This document shows, in pieces, positions 36,049 through 49,614 of a stretch of DNA of 53,859 bases. The notes under the pieces are model-generated. The model saw nothing but the letters and a program-made list of their open reading frames with translations. It was not told the origin of the DNA and made no database searches. This stretch comes from Streptococcus sp. HMSC074B11. GTDB taxonomy: Bacteria; Bacillota; Bacilli; Lactobacillales; Streptococcaceae. The stretch is from contig NZ_KV794218.1 in NCBI RefSeq assembly GCF_001808705.1, positions 1-53,859 on the forward strand, given 5' to 3'. The position numbers and the translations under genes were made by a program. Every line of letters starts with the position of its first letter. Within the stretch, counting starts at the first letter, position 1.

Positions 36049-37314
36049 ATGAAACTGTTAGTTGTTGGCTCAGGTGGTCGTGAGCACGCGATTGCCAAAA
36101 AGTTGTTGGAGTCTAAAGACGTTGAGCAGGTTTTTGTGGCTCCTGGGAATGATGGGATGACTTTAGACGGACTTGATTTGGTAAATATCTCTATTTCCGA
36201 ACATTCTAAGCTGATTGACTTCGCAAAAGCAAATGACATTGCTTGGACCTTTATTGGACCGGATGATGCCCTTGCAGCTGGTATTGTAGATGATTTCAAT
36301 GCAGCTGGTCTCAAAGCTTTTGGTCCGACTAAAGCTGCAGCTGAGCTGGAGTGGTCTAAGGATTTTGCTAAGGAAATCATGGTCAAATACGACGTTCCGA
36401 CAGCAGCCTATGGGACTTTTTCAGATTTCGAGGAAGCTAAGGCTTACATCGAGGAAAAAGGAGCTCCAATCGTCGTCAAGGCAGATGGTTTGGCCCTTGG
36501 GAAAGGTGTCGTTGTTGCGGAGACAGTTGAGCAAGCAGTTGAAGCCGCTCATGAGATGCTTTTGGACAATAAATTCGGTGATTCAGGCGCGCGCGTGGTC
36601 ATCGAGGAATTCCTTGACGGGGAAGAGTTCTCTCTCTTTGCCTTTGTCAATGGTGATAAGTTCTACATTATGCCAACGGCACAGGACCACAAACGTGCCT
36701 ACGATGGCGACAAAGGCCCTAACACTGGCGGGATGGGTGCCTATGCGCCAGTTCCTCACTTGCCACAGAGCGTGGTTGACACAGCGGTTGACACTATTGT
36801 CAAGCCAGTTCTTGAAGGAATGATCAAAGAAGGTCGTCCTTACACTGGTGTCCTTTACGCTGGACTTATCTTGACAGCTGATGGCCCTAAAGTCATCGAA
36901 TTCAACTCACGTTTTGGTGATCCTGAAACGCAAATCATCTTACCTTGTTTGACATCTGACTTTGCAGAAAACATCACTGACATTTTGGATGGCAAAAAGC
37001 CAGCCATCACTTGGACGGACAAGGGTGTGACACTAGGTGTGGTTGTAGCCTCAAATGGCTATCCACTTGCTTATGAGAAGGGTGTCAAACTTCCAGCCAA
37101 GACAGAGGGCGACATCATCACTTACTATGCTGGTGCTAAATTCGCTGAAAATGGTCAAGACCTCCTCTCAAACGGCGGACGCGTCTATATGCTCGTCACA
37201 ACAGCAGACACCGTCAAAGACGGCCAAAACATTATCTACAACGAACTCAACAAACAAAACACAGAAGGCTTGTTCTACCGAAATGACATTGGTAGCAAGG
37301 CTATAAAAGATTAA
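36049..37314 (+). CDS. purD: GAR synthetase
   Basis: 421 residues. ATP-grasp ligase joining phosphoribosylamine and glycine. MKLLVVGSGGREHAIA, APGNDGM, KADGLALGKGV (ATP loop), AQDHKRAYDGDKGPNTGGMGAY and FNSRFGDPETQ are diagnostic. AGAGGTTGAGAG lies before the ATG. Begins a second purine transcription unit. Confidence 0.97.
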   Translation: MKLLVVGSGGREHAIAKKLLESKDVEQVFVAPGNDGMTLDGLDLVNISISEHSKLIDFAKANDIAWTFIGPDDALAAGIVDDFNAAGLKAFGPTKAAAELEWSKDFAKEIMVKYDVPTAAYGTFSDFEEAKAYIEEKGAPIVVKADGLALGKGVVVAETVEQAVEAAHEMLLDNKFGDSGARVVIEEFLDGEEFSLFAFVNGDKFYIMPTAQDHKRAYDGDKGPNTGGMGAYAPVPHLPQSVVDTAVDTIVKPVLEGMIKEGRPYTGVLYAGLILTADGPKVIEFNSRFGDPETQIILPCLTSDFAENITDILDGKKPAITWTDKGVTLGVVVASNGYPLAYEKGVKLPAKTEGDIITYYAGAKFAENGQDLLSNGGRVYMLVTTADTVKDGQNIIYNELNKQNTEGLFYRNDIGSKAIKD

Positions 37315-37329
37315 AAGATATTATAGTTG

Positions 37330-37496
37330 TCATGGCGAGCGAAAGCGAGCCAATGAGCGACAATCACCGCCGTTGTGAAAGAACGATTGGATTATAAGCC
37401 AATCGTTCAGGGAAATCGGAAGACTTAAGGCTTCCGATTTAGGCATGAGACACCTTTGGTGGCTGCTGCCGTCCCTCACAACCTAAGGTGATTGTC
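37330..37496 (+). ncRNA. Highly structured RNA element between purD and purE
   Basis: A compact multi-helix fold is visible. A hairpin at 37330-37356 has GGC, tandem G-A pairs, GC and a GAAA tetraloop. A closing helix joins GACAATCACC (37359-37368) to GGTGATTGTC (37487-37496) and continues as GTTGTGA (37372-37378) with TCACAAC (37476-37482). It encloses two perfect 10-bp hairpins (37381-37408 and 37413-37440) and a small CACC/GGTG hairpin (37451-37461). There is no T run; purE starts 25 bases downstream. A riboswitch-like leader, an RNA-processing element or a small mobile repeat are all possible. Confidence 0.6.
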
Positions 37497-37521
37497 AAAA
37501 AAGGAAGAAAAAGGAAAAATT

Positions 37522-38013
37522 ATGACTAAACCAGTAATTTCCATCATCATGGGCTCAAAATCCGACTGGGCAACCATGCAAAAAGCCGCTGAAGTCCTTG
37601 ACAACTTCGGTGTTGCTTACGAAAAGAAAGTTGTTTCCGCACACCGTACACCAGACCTCATGTTCAAACATGCGGAAGAAGCACGTAGCCGTGGCATCAA
37701 GATCATCATCGCAGGTGCGGGTGGTGCAGCTCACTTGCCAGGGATGGTCGCTGCTAAGACTACACTTCCAGTCATTGGTGTGCCCGTCAAATCACGTGCG
37801 CTTAGCGGTGTGGATTCTCTCTACTCTATCGTTCAGATGCCAGGTGGGGTACCTGTCGCAACCATGGCTATCGGTGAGGCTGGAGCGACTAACGCGGCCC
37901 TCTTTGCCCTCCGTCTCCTCTCAGTAGAAAACCAGGCCATTGCAGATGCGCTTGCTAACTTTGCTGAAGAACAAGGAAAAATCGCAGAGGAGTCTACAAA
38001 TGAGCTCATCTAA
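37522..38013 (+). CDS. purE: N5-CAIR mutase
   Basis: 163 residues. Converts N5-CAIR to [23 protein letters not shown] and [24 protein letters not shown] are signatures of class I PurE. The ATG at 37522 has AAAGG upstream and gives the usual N-terminus; an in-frame codon at 37492 overlaps the structured RNA. Overlaps purK by 14 bases. Confidence 0.96.
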   Translation: MTKPVISIIMGSKSDWATMQKAAEVLDNFGVAYEKKVVSAHRTPDLMFKHAEEARSRGIKIIIAGAGGAAHLPGMVAAKTTLPVIGVPVKSRALSGVDSLYSIVQMPGGVPVATMAIGEAGATNAALFALRLLSVENQAIADALANFAEEQGKIAEESTNELI

Positions 38014-39079
38014 AACAATCGGAATTATTGGTGGCGGTCAGCTTGGTCAGATGATGGCCATTTCTGCTATCTACATGGGTCACAAGGTTATCGCGCTGGA
38101 TCCTGCAGTGGATTGTCCAGCCTCTCGCGTGGCGGAAATCATCGTGGCTCCTTATAATGATGTGGATGCCCTTCGTCAGTTAGCAGACCGATGTGATGTC
38201 CTCACTTATGAGTTTGAAAATGTCGATGCTGACGGCCTTGACGCTGTTATCAAAGAAGGACAGCTCCCGCAAGGAACCGACCTACTTCGCATCTCCCAAA
38301 ACCGTATTTTTGAAAAAGACTTTCTTTCCAATAAGGCACAAGTCACTGTGGCACCATACAAGGTTGTGGCCTCAAGCCAAGACTTGGCAGATATCGACCT
38401 CTCTAAAAACTATGTTCTCAAGACTGCGACCGGTGGCTACGATGGCCATGGTCAAAAGGTTATTCGTTCAGAAGAAGACTTGGAAGAAGCCTATGCACTA
38501 GCTGATTCAGCAGACTGTGTTTTGGAAGAATTTGTCAACTTTGACCTTGAGATTTCTGTCATCGTGTCAGGTAATGGCAAGGATGTGACAGTCTTCCCTA
38601 TTCAGGAGAATATCCATCGTAACAACATTCTTTCAAAAACCATTGTGCCTGCTCGCATTTCTGATAGTTTGGCTGAGAAAGCCAAGGCCATGGCAGTGCG
38701 AATTGCAGAACAGCTTAACTTGTCTGGAACTCTCTGCGTGGAAATGTTTGCGACTGCTGACGACATCATTGTCAATGAAATTGCGCCACGTCCACACAAT
38801 TCAGGTCATTACTCGATTGAGGCCTGCGACTTCTCCCAGTTTGACACCCATATCTTGGGCGTTCTCGGAGTACCACTCCCAGCAATTCACCTTCATGCTC
38901 CTGCTGTTATGCTCAATATTCTCGGCCAGCATGTTGAGGCTGCTGAAAAATATGTCACAGAAAATCCAAGCGCCCACCTCCACATGTATGGTAAAATAGA
39001 AGCGAAGCACAATCGCAAGATGGGACATGTGACTTTGTTTAGTAGTGTGCCGGATGAGGTGGAGGAGTTTGAGGAGTAA
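38000..39079 (+). CDS. purK: N5-CAIR synthetase
   Basis: 359 residues. ATP-grasp enzyme making N5-CAIR from AIR and bicarbonate, the substrate of PurE. Starts [46 protein letters not shown] and [12 protein letters not shown] are diagnostic. GCAGAGGAG upstream of the ATG supports the start within purE. Confidence 0.96.
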   Translation: MSSSKTIGIIGGGQLGQMMAISAIYMGHKVIALDPAVDCPASRVAEIIVAPYNDVDALRQLADRCDVLTYEFENVDADGLDAVIKEGQLPQGTDLLRISQNRIFEKDFLSNKAQVTVAPYKVVASSQDLADIDLSKNYVLKTATGGYDGHGQKVIRSEEDLEEAYALADSADCVLEEFVNFDLEISVIVSGNGKDVTVFPIQENIHRNNILSKTIVPARISDSLAEKAKAMAVRIAEQLNLSGTLCVEMFATADDIIVNEIAPRPHNSGHYSIEACDFSQFDTHILGVLGVPLPAIHLHAPAVMLNILGQHVEAAEKYVTENPSAHLHMYGKIEAKHNRKMGHVTLFSSVPDEVEEFEE

Positions 39080-39161
39080 AAAATAGGTGTAGACAGTGTT
39101 ATGTTAGATTTTCGGGATAGGTAGAAATTGCTTATTAAAGTTTTTTAAGGAGGTTTATGAA

Positions 39162-40301
39162 GTGGGGAAAAAAGAAACTGGAATAGAGGAAGTTGAGATT
39201 CAATCTGATGATCTATCAAGTATTGATGATACTGTTTTTAAAATTAGGTATTGGAATACAACATATACATTCGAGAGAATAGCTCAGCTTTACAGAAAGG
39301 AAAAGTTTGTTATTCCTGATTTACAAAGAGCATACGTTTGGACACAGGATATGGCATCGAGATTAATCGATTCTATTTTACTAGGAATACCCTTACCTAA
39401 TTTCTTTATTTATAAAAATGAAGATGATACAAATGATATTATAGATGGTTTGCAAAGAATTATTACAATAGCAACCTTTATGAGTGAAGAAAAATTACCT
39501 GATAAAAAAATAATGTTCAAACTAAGTAACAATAATTCAGTCAGCTCCAAATGGCGTGGGAAATCATTTAGTGAGTTAACGCCAGAAGAGCAGGATAGAC
39601 TGAGAGACGGTGAAGCGAATATTGTTTTTTTCGAACAACGCTATCCATCTACAAGAAAAAACGACATAAAAAAACATGTGTTTGAAAGAATAAATACTGG
39701 TGGTGTTAAGTTAACTTCTCAAGAAATAAGAAATGCTTTATACCCAGGTCCTTTGATGGAAAGGATTAAAGAGTTATCTTTTAAATGGAGAATGCTTGAA
39801 AAGCGTTTTACTGAAAAAGATTATAAGAAGTATAAAATAGATGAGCTGATTTTACGTATTGTTTCAATAGATAGTATTGTGAGCAATGATTATGAAGGAT
39901 TGATAAAGAACGATCTTGGAGAAATTGTCCGTGCTAAAATTTCAAGTTCTATTATCTTGAAAAATCAAATTGACTGTTTTATGGAAAAATATCAAAATGG
40001 ATATAAGGAACTTAATGTTTTTGAAGAGGCATTGGAAAGATATTATTCAGAAGAATACCCTAATTTTTTAGGTCGAAACAAACATAATATAAATTCGGTG
40101 TATGCTGAGACTGTATTTGTACTGCTTATGGCATCAATTAGAGGTGAAGTAAATCTTGATTTTTCTGAAGGAAATTATTGTCAGATAAAGGAACTGAGCT
40201 CAGAGAAAAAGTTGCCCTTTACTCGTAGAACAACAAATATAGATAATTTAAAAAAACGTCTTGATATATTTAAAGAAATATTGAGCGAGGGGCTGAGATG
40301 A
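39162..40301 (+). CDS. DUF262 (GmrS/ParB-like) protein, putative defence component
   Basis: 379 residues. An N-terminal DUF262 domain is clear: IPDLQRAYVW (51-60), RLIDSILLGIPLPNFFIY (67-84), IIDGLQR (93-99) and VFERINTGGVKLTSQEIR (172-189). This ParB/Srx-related nucleotide-handling fold occurs in GmrS of type IV restriction enzymes and in several phage-defence operons. The canonical DGQQR is DGLQR here. No C-terminal HNH (DUF1524) domain is seen. GTG start with AAGGAGG 8 bases upstream; the ATG at 39157 is out of frame and soon stops. Codon use is AT-rich against the pur neighbours. Confidence 0.85.
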   Translation: MGKKETGIEEVEIQSDDLSSIDDTVFKIRYWNTTYTFERIAQLYRKEKFVIPDLQRAYVWTQDMASRLIDSILLGIPLPNFFIYKNEDDTNDIIDGLQRIITIATFMSEEKLPDKKIMFKLSNNNSVSSKWRGKSFSELTPEEQDRLRDGEANIVFFEQRYPSTRKNDIKKHVFERINTGGVKLTSQEIRNALYPGPLMERIKELSFKWRMLEKRFTEKDYKKYKIDELILRIVSIDSIVSNDYEGLIKNDLGEIVRAKISSSIILKNQIDCFMEKYQNGYKELNVFEEALERYYSEEYPNFLGRNKHNINSVYAETVFVLLMASIRGEVNLDFSEGNYCQIKELSSEKKLPFTRRTTNIDNLKKRLDIFKEILSEGLR

Positions 40302-41260
40302 GGCGGTTTTTTGTAAGATTACCTAGCTATCTTGGAGAAGATATTCGTTACATATTGACTGAATTTGAGAGATTAGAAATGCAGCTAACGGAGATGGAAG
40401 AAGAGTATAGTATTGAAAAACGCCATCTAATTCTCCTTATCGCAACATTTACTGAACAATCACTAAAATTGTTTAGGGATAATATTGTAAATGTCGATGA
40501 AGACATTCCTGAACATATTAAACAATATTTTCGAATAAAAAATGAAAAAGAACCTCTGTATGTAAAAAAGGATAGTGGAGATTCTATTTTTAAAAGTTTT
40601 GGTTTAAATGTAGAGAGTATTACAGCAAAAAAAATTAATCAAAAAAAACGAATAAGTTTTTTTGAAGGCCAACAGGATTTAGATGATTTCGAGACAATAA
40701 TTAACAAGAATAGAAATATGGCTGCACATGAAACACAGCCAAACTTTACATTGGATTTTATTAAGATAAAAAAATTTTATGATTATTGTTTGTTATTTTT
40801 AGAACATTATTATCAACAGTTGGAGTCAATTATAAGTAATAGTAATGAAAATAGTATTTTTTTCTCTATAGAAAGATATATGGAATACTTTGTGAACGAA
40901 TTTACCGAGGGGGTTGAAATGTTTTATTTAAAAAACAAACCTTCGATAAATATAAATTCAAAGGTTAAGGAACAATTCTCAAAAGATGAGTGGGAGATAG
41001 TTTTTAAACAATTTCTTATGATGCATGATTCCAAGAAGGCAAATAATAACTTCCTAAAGTCAGATATTCCAGTGTCGCAATTTACAACGTTATCTCAAGA
41101 CTTAATGAGGCCTAAGAGGGAATGGGGAATGTTAGGTGGTCAAGATGCTATGCTATCAAAGTGTTCTCAGTTAGCAGGTATGGCAGAAGATAACAGAAAA
41201 TTTATAAAATTTCCGATCAAAATAAAAGACAAAGAAATATTTTTTGGTAGAACAAGATAA
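40298..41260 (+). CDS. HEPN-domain protein (MAE_28990-like), putative RNase partner
   Basis: 320 residues, overlapping the DUF262 gene by 4 bases (ATGA). Helical N-terminal half with a HEPN motif: Arg139-Asn140-x3-His144 in NKNRNMAAHE, preceded by the helix HLILLIATFTEQSLKLFRD. HEPN domains with R-N-x3-H are often metal-independent RNases in toxin and abortive-infection systems. The C-terminal half is unassigned. AT-rich like its partner. I infer a two-gene defence module in which DUF262 senses or regulates and HEPN cuts RNA; this is not shown. Confidence 0.75.
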   Translation: MRRFFVRLPSYLGEDIRYILTEFERLEMQLTEMEEEYSIEKRHLILLIATFTEQSLKLFRDNIVNVDEDIPEHIKQYFRIKNEKEPLYVKKDSGDSIFKSFGLNVESITAKKINQKKRISFFEGQQDLDDFETIINKNRNMAAHETQPNFTLDFIKIKKFYDYCLLFLEHYYQQLESIISNSNENSIFFSIERYMEYFVNEFTEGVEMFYLKNKPSININSKVKEQFSKDEWEIVFKQFLMMHDSKKANNNFLKSDIPVSQFTTLSQDLMRPKREWGMLGGQDAMLSKCSQLAGMAEDNRKFIKFPIKIKDKEIFFGRTR

Positions 41261-41293
41261 GAAATATTTTATAGAATATTAAGGAGAAACAAC

Positions 41294-42592
41294 ATGATCG
41301 AACGTTATTCTCGCCCTGAGATGGCGAACATTTGGACTGAAGAAAATAAATACCGTGCTTGGCTTGAGGTGGAAATCTTGGCTGACGAAGCATGGGCTGA
41401 ATTGGGAGAAATCCCTAAGGAAGATGTGGCTTTGATTCGTGAAAAAGCGGACTTTGACATCGACCGTATTTTGGAAATCGAGCAGGAGACTCGCCACGAC
41501 GTGGTTGCCTTCACACGTGCGGTTTCTGAGACTCTTGGTGAAGAACGCAAGTGGGTTCACTATGGTTTGACATCTACTGACGTGGTGGATACTGCCTATG
41601 GTTACCTCTACAAACAAGCCGACGACATCATCCGCAAGGATCTTGAAAACTTCCTCAATATCATCGCTGATAAAGCGAAAGAACACAAGTTCACTATCAT
41701 GATGGGGCGTACCCACGGTGTGCATGCTGAGCCGACAACTTTTGGTCTTAAATTGGCCACTTGGTACAGCGAAATGAAACGGAATATCGAGCGTTTCGAG
41801 CATGCGGCTGCTGGTGTGGAAGCTGGTAAGATTTCTGGTGCGGTTGGTAACTTTGCCAACATCCCACCATTCGTTGAAAAATACGTCTGCGATAAATTGG
41901 GTATCCGTGCCCAAGAAATCTCTACACAGGTGCTTCCTCGTGACCTTCACGCTGAGTACTTTGCAGTTCTTGCTAGCATCGCAACTTCTATCGAGCGTAT
42001 GGCGACTGAGATTCGTGGTCTTCAAAAATCAGAACAACGTGAAGTGGAAGAGTTCTTTGCCAAAGGTCAAAAAGGGTCTTCAGCAATGCCTCACAAACGC
42101 AACCCTATCGGTTCTGAAAACATGACGGGTCTTGCGCGTGTGATCCGTGGTCACATGGTCACAGCTTATGAAAATGTGTCACTCTGGCACGAGCGTGATA
42201 TCTCTCACTCATCAGCTGAGCGCATCATCGCACCAGATACAACCATCTTGATTGACTATATGCTCAATCGTTTTGGAAACATCGTTAAGAACTTGACAGT
42301 CTTCCCAGAAAACATGATCCGCAACATGAACTCTACATTTGGTTTGATCTTCAGCCAACGTGCTATGCTGACTTTGATTGAAAAAGGCATGACGCGTGAG
42401 CAAGCTTACGACCTTGTTCAACCAAAGACTGCCCAATCATGGGATAACCAAGTTGACTTCAAACCACTTCTCGAAGCAGATCCAGAAGTGACTTCACGTC
42501 TCACTCAAGAAGAAATCGACGAAATCTTCAACCCAACTTATTACACTAAACGTGTTGATGAAATTTTCGAACGCATCGGTTTGGGTGACTAA
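41294..42592 (+). CDS. purB: Adenylosuccinate lyase
   Basis: 432 residues. Cleaves SAICAR to AICAR and adenylosuccinate to AMP, so it serves both halves of the pathway. Fumarase/aspartase fold with [24 protein letters not shown] (catalytic His) and the signature [21 protein letters not shown] 7 bases before the ATG. Separated from purK only by the DUF262-HEPN insertion. Confidence 0.97.
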   Translation: MIERYSRPEMANIWTEENKYRAWLEVEILADEAWAELGEIPKEDVALIREKADFDIDRILEIEQETRHDVVAFTRAVSETLGEERKWVHYGLTSTDVVDTAYGYLYKQADDIIRKDLENFLNIIADKAKEHKFTIMMGRTHGVHAEPTTFGLKLATWYSEMKRNIERFEHAAAGVEAGKISGAVGNFANIPPFVEKYVCDKLGIRAQEISTQVLPRDLHAEYFAVLASIATSIERMATEIRGLQKSEQREVEEFFAKGQKGSSAMPHKRNPIGSENMTGLARVIRGHMVTAYENVSLWHERDISHSSAERIIAPDTTILIDYMLNRFGNIVKNLTVFPENMIRNMNSTFGLIFSQRAMLTLIEKGMTREQAYDLVQPKTAQSWDNQVDFKPLLEADPEVTSRLTQEEIDEIFNPTYYTKRVDEIFERIGLGD

Positions 42593-42602
42593 TGATCACA
42601 AT

Positions 42603-42630
42603 AAAAAGCGAGACTTTTGTCCCGCTTTTT
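42603..42630. terminator. Bidirectional terminator between purB and strH
   Basis: AAAAAGCGAGAC/GTCCCGCTTTTT with a TTTT loop; A run on the left and T run on the right serve convergent purB and strH. Confidence 0.88.
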
Positions 42631-42638
42631 ATTTGTGC

Positions 42639-46544
<3,906 letters not shown>

Positions 46545-46556
46545 CAAACTGATTCC

Positions 46557-46585
46557 ATTGTATTATCTGAAACTAGTAAAGTCAA
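46557..46585 (-). promoter_or_regulatory. strH promoter
   Basis: On the minus strand TTGACT (46585-46580), 17-bp spacer and TACAAT (46562-46557). Confidence 0.8.
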
Positions 46586-46740
46586 GTATTTTAATAAAAT
46601 ACCTATAAAAAATATAAGAAGTTATTTAATTTGAACTAATTTTCAATTTTTACTCTGTTTTTAGTAAAATTTCTCCAAATTATAGTTTAAAGTCATTTGA
46701 TATTTCCTACTAAAAGCTAGCGTGCTATAATGAAAAACAG

Positions 46741-46771
46741 AAAAGCCTGAAACGATTGTCTCAGACTTTTT
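46741..46771 (-). terminator. bgaR terminator
   Basis: AAAAGCCTGAAAC/GTCTCAGACTTTT with two mismatches; on the minus strand it follows the bgaR stop and has Ts on its 3' side. Confidence 0.72.
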
Positions 46772-46776
46772 AATGT

Positions 46777-47493
46777 TTAGTGATCGCGATCACATGAGAT
46801 AAATTTAATCTTATAGAAATCAGAACGTTTGTAAGTTTCAATGTATTCCAACACTTGGCCAGTTGACTCAAGTTTAGTTGTCTTGGTTTGGAGAACAGTT
46901 GGGAACTGAGCGTCGATTCCTAGGATAGAAGCAGCATGTTCTGGAGTTGGAAATACAATTTCATTGATTTCTTCAAAATGCTCGTCATTCATGTGAATGT
47001 GGTAGTCCAATTTGAAACGATTATAGATAGAACTATAGTATTCAAGATTTGGATAGTTTGCATTGATGTATTGTTCAGGGATATAAGATGTGTGGTAGAT
47101 ATAAGTAACACCGTTAGATTCACGGATACGTTCGATTTTGTAATAAAATTGATCGCCACGCAATCCCAATTTTTCTAAGTAGTAAAGATCGTTACCGCGT
47201 TCAATGGAAAGAACAGTGACTTTATCGTCCTTGGTTTCAAAAATTTCTACATCAGAAAATTCTACGAGTTTGTGCTTGCGAGCGCGAGCCACAAAGGTTC
47301 CCTTTCCTTGTTGGCGGACAATATAACCGTCTTTAGCAAGGTCGTTTAAGGCGCGAACAACAGTGATTGAACTTACGTCATACATTGCAATCAATTCTGC
47401 TTCAGTGTAGAACTTGTCGCCACTTGCAAATTGACCTGAAATGATTTTGTTTTTCAATTCATCTTTGATATATTGATACTTTGGAATTGCCAT
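46777..47493 (-). CDS. bgaR: GntR-family regulator (BgaR)
   Basis: 238 residues. N-terminal winged helix (YQYIKDELKNKIISGQFASGDKFYTEAELIAMYDVSSITVVRAL region, residues 6-70) and a C-terminal UTRA effector domain (about 85-235), so the HutC/GntR class that senses sugar or amino-sugar phosphates. Divergent from bgaC, which it is known to repress in pneumococcus. Symbol given by position and family. Confidence 0.88.
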   Translation of the reverse strand: MAIPKYQYIKDELKNKIISGQFASGDKFYTEAELIAMYDVSSITVVRALNDLAKDGYIVRQQGKGTFVARARKHKLVEFSDVEIFETKDDKVTVLSIERGNDLYYLEKLGLRGDQFYYKIERIRESNGVTYIYHTSYIPEQYINANYPNLEYYSSIYNRFKLDYHIHMNDEHFEEINEIVFPTPEHAASILGIDAQFPTVLQTKTTKLESTGQVLEYIETYKRSDFYKIKFISCDRDH

Positions 47494-47747
47494 ATTTTCA
47501 CCTCATTTTTTCCTTCTCCATCTTCGATTTTACCATAAATAGTTTGAAAATGATAGTAAATAATGTAAAAAAATAAAATAATAAAATAATATTCTAAGTG
47601 ATTGACTTACATATTATTTACGGTTATAAACTCATACATTTATGCTATCTAGATCGAAAATATTTAAGAAAAAAATTTTTTTACAAGAATTTTAGAAAAC
47701 AATTCAGTAAAAAAAAGAAAAATTTTAAATAATTTTCGAAAAATCTA
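47494..47747. other. bgaR-bgaC divergent regulatory region
   Basis: Very AT-rich, no ORF. On the minus strand a TGG-TAAAAT extended -10 at about 47532-47540 probably serves bgaR. I could not define a BgaR operator palindrome with confidence. Confidence 0.45.
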
Positions 47748-47776
47748 TTGACAAGATGGATTCATTAGTTTATCAT
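47748..47776 (+). promoter_or_regulatory. bgaC operon promoter
   Basis: TTGACA (47748-47753), 17-bp spacer, TATCAT (47771-47776). Confidence 0.78.
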
Positions 47777-47792
47777 TTAATATAACAACAAA

Positions 47793-47806
47793 TGAAAGCG
47801 CAAACG
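47793..47806 (+). promoter_or_regulatory. cre-like site at bgaC
   Basis: TGAAAGCGCAAACG fits the CcpA consensus at 12 of 14 positions, downstream of the bgaC transcription start. Carbon catabolite repression is inferred. Confidence 0.65.
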
Positions 47807-47826
47807 GAAAAGTATGGGGTGGTAAA

Positions 47827-49614
47827 ATGACAAGGTTTAAAATTGAGGATGATTTTTACCTAGATGGGGAACCATTCAAAATTTTATCTGGTGCCATTCA
47901 TTATTTTAGAATTCCTGAAGAAGACTGGTATCATTCATTGTACAATCTCAAGGCTTTAGGTTTTAACACTGTTGAAACATATGTCGCTTGGAATTTACAT
48001 GAACCAACTGAGGGAAACTTCAATTTTGAAGGCAATCTTGATATTGAAAAATTTCTTCAGACAGCTCAGGACTTAGGCTTGTATGCTATTGTTCGACCAT
48101 CTCCCTTTATCTGTGCAGAGTGGGAATTCGGTGGTTTACCAGCTTGGCTTTTAAATAAAGACATGCGAATCCGTTCCTCTGATCCAGCCTTTATAGAAAT
48201 GGTAGGACGCTACTATGATCATTTACTTCCACGTCTTGTTTCAAGATTGTTGGATAATGGTGGTAACATCCTCATGATGCAGGTTGAAAATGAGTACGGT
48301 TCATACGGTGAGGACAAAACCTACTTGCGTGAGATTCGCCGATTGATGGAAGAACGTTCAGTGACTTGTCCGCTCTTTACATCTGATGGTCCATGGCGAG
48401 CAACTCTGAAAGCTGGTACCTTGATTGAAGATAATCTCTTTGTGACAGGGAACTTTGGTTCAAAAGCTAACTTTAACTTCTCGCAAATGCAAGAGTTCTT
48501 TGATGAGTATGGCAAGAAATGGCCACTCATGTGTATGGAATTCTGGGATGGATGGTTTAACCGATGGAAAGAACCAGTCATCACGCGTGAGCCAGAGGAG
48601 TTAGCAGAAGCCGTACATGAGGTACTAGAGCAAGGCTCTATCAACCTTTACATGTTCCACGGTGGAACCAACTTTGGATTTATGAATGGTTGTTCAGCTC
48701 GAGGAACTATTGATTTACCACAAGTAACATCTTATGATTATGACGCTCTCCTTAATGAAGCTGGCAATCCAACTGCTAAATACATGGCAGTTAAGAAAAT
48801 GATGGCAACTTACTATCCTGAGTATCCACAATTAGAACCGCTTTACAAAGAGAGTATGGAAGTTGAAAACATTCCACTGGTTGAGAAAGTTTCTCTGTTC
48901 GAAACCTTGGATAGCCTAACAAGTCCAACTAAAAGTCTCTATCCTAAGAAAATGGAAGAGTTGGGACAAAGTTACGGTTATCTACTCTATCGTACAGAAT
49001 CTAGTTGGGATGCAGAAGAAGAACGTATTCGTATCATTGATGGTCGAGACAGAGCTCAGCTATTTGTAGATGGTAAATGGGTTACAACTCAGTACCAGAC
49101 AGAAATTGGTGAGGACATCTTCTATCAAGGAGAAAAGAAAGCGCTCTCTCGTTTTGATGTCCTGGTAGAAAATATGGGGCGTGTCAATTACGGACATAAG
49201 TTCCTAGCAGATACACAACGAAAAGGGATTCGTACAGGTGTCTGCAAAGACCTACACTTTATGCTGAACTGGGAACACTATCCGCTTCCACTAGATAATC
49301 CTGAAAAGATTGATTTCTCAAAAGGATGGACAGAAGGACAACCTGCCTTTTACGCCTATGACTTTGAAGTTGGGGTGCCAAAGGATACCTACTTAGACTT
49401 ATCTGAGTTTGGTAAAGGGATTGCCTATGTCAATGGCCGTAATCTAGGACGTTTCTGGAATGTTGGTCCAACCTTATCGCTTTATATTCCGCACAGCTAT
49501 CTCAAGGAAGGTGCTAACCGCATCATTATCTTTGAAACTGAAGGGGAGTATAAAGATCACATACATTTAACTCGTAAACCTACACTAAAACATATAAAGG
49601 GGGAAAATTTATGA
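47827..49614 (+). CDS. bgaC: GH35 beta-galactosidase BgaC
   Basis: 595 residues. Cleaves beta-1,3-linked galactose (Gal-beta1,3-GlcNAc/GalNAc) in the known pneumococcal enzyme. GH35 signatures: GAIHYFRIPEEDWYHSL, ETYVAWNLHEP, QVENEYGSYG (acid/base Glu) and MEFWDGWFNRW (nucleophile Glu), with C-terminal beta-sandwich domains (ending FETEGEYKDHIHL). No signal peptide or LPXTG, so cytoplasmic or surface by unknown route. Its stop overlaps the next start (ATGA). Confidence 0.96.
   Translation: MTRFKIEDDFYLDGEPFKILSGAIHYFRIPEEDWYHSLYNLKALGFNTVETYVAWNLHEPTEGNFNFEGNLDIEKFLQTAQDLGLYAIVRPSPFICAEWEFGGLPAWLLNKDMRIRSSDPAFIEMVGRYYDHLLPRLVSRLLDNGGNILMMQVENEYGSYGEDKTYLREIRRLMEERSVTCPLFTSDGPWRATLKAGTLIEDNLFVTGNFGSKANFNFSQMQEFFDEYGKKWPLMCMEFWDGWFNRWKEPVITREPEELAEAVHEVLEQGSINLYMFHGGTNFGFMNGCSARGTIDLPQVTSYDYDALLNEAGNPTAKYMAVKKMMATYYPEYPQLEPLYKESMEVENIPLVEKVSLFETLDSLTSPTKSLYPKKMEELGQSYGYLLYRTESSWDAEEERIRIIDGRDRAQLFVDGKWVTTQYQTEIGEDIFYQGEKKALSRFDVLVENMGRVNYGHKFLADTQRKGIRTGVCKDLHFMLNWEHYPLPLDNPEKIDFSKGWTEGQPAFYAYDFEVGVPKDTYLDLSEFGKGIAYVNGRNLGRFWNVGPTLSLYIPHSYLKEGANRIIIFETEGEYKDHIHLTRKPTLKHIKGENL

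Noticed and set aside
41279..42025. 248-codon minus-strand ORF opposite purB
   Set aside because: Antisense shadow caused by purB codon bias; no ribosome site.
46726..46731. Extended -10 (TGC-TATAAT) on the plus strand before the bgaR terminator
   Set aside because: The nearest -35-like hexamer is 23 bp away and any transcript would end within about 40 bases; not strong enough to call a gene.
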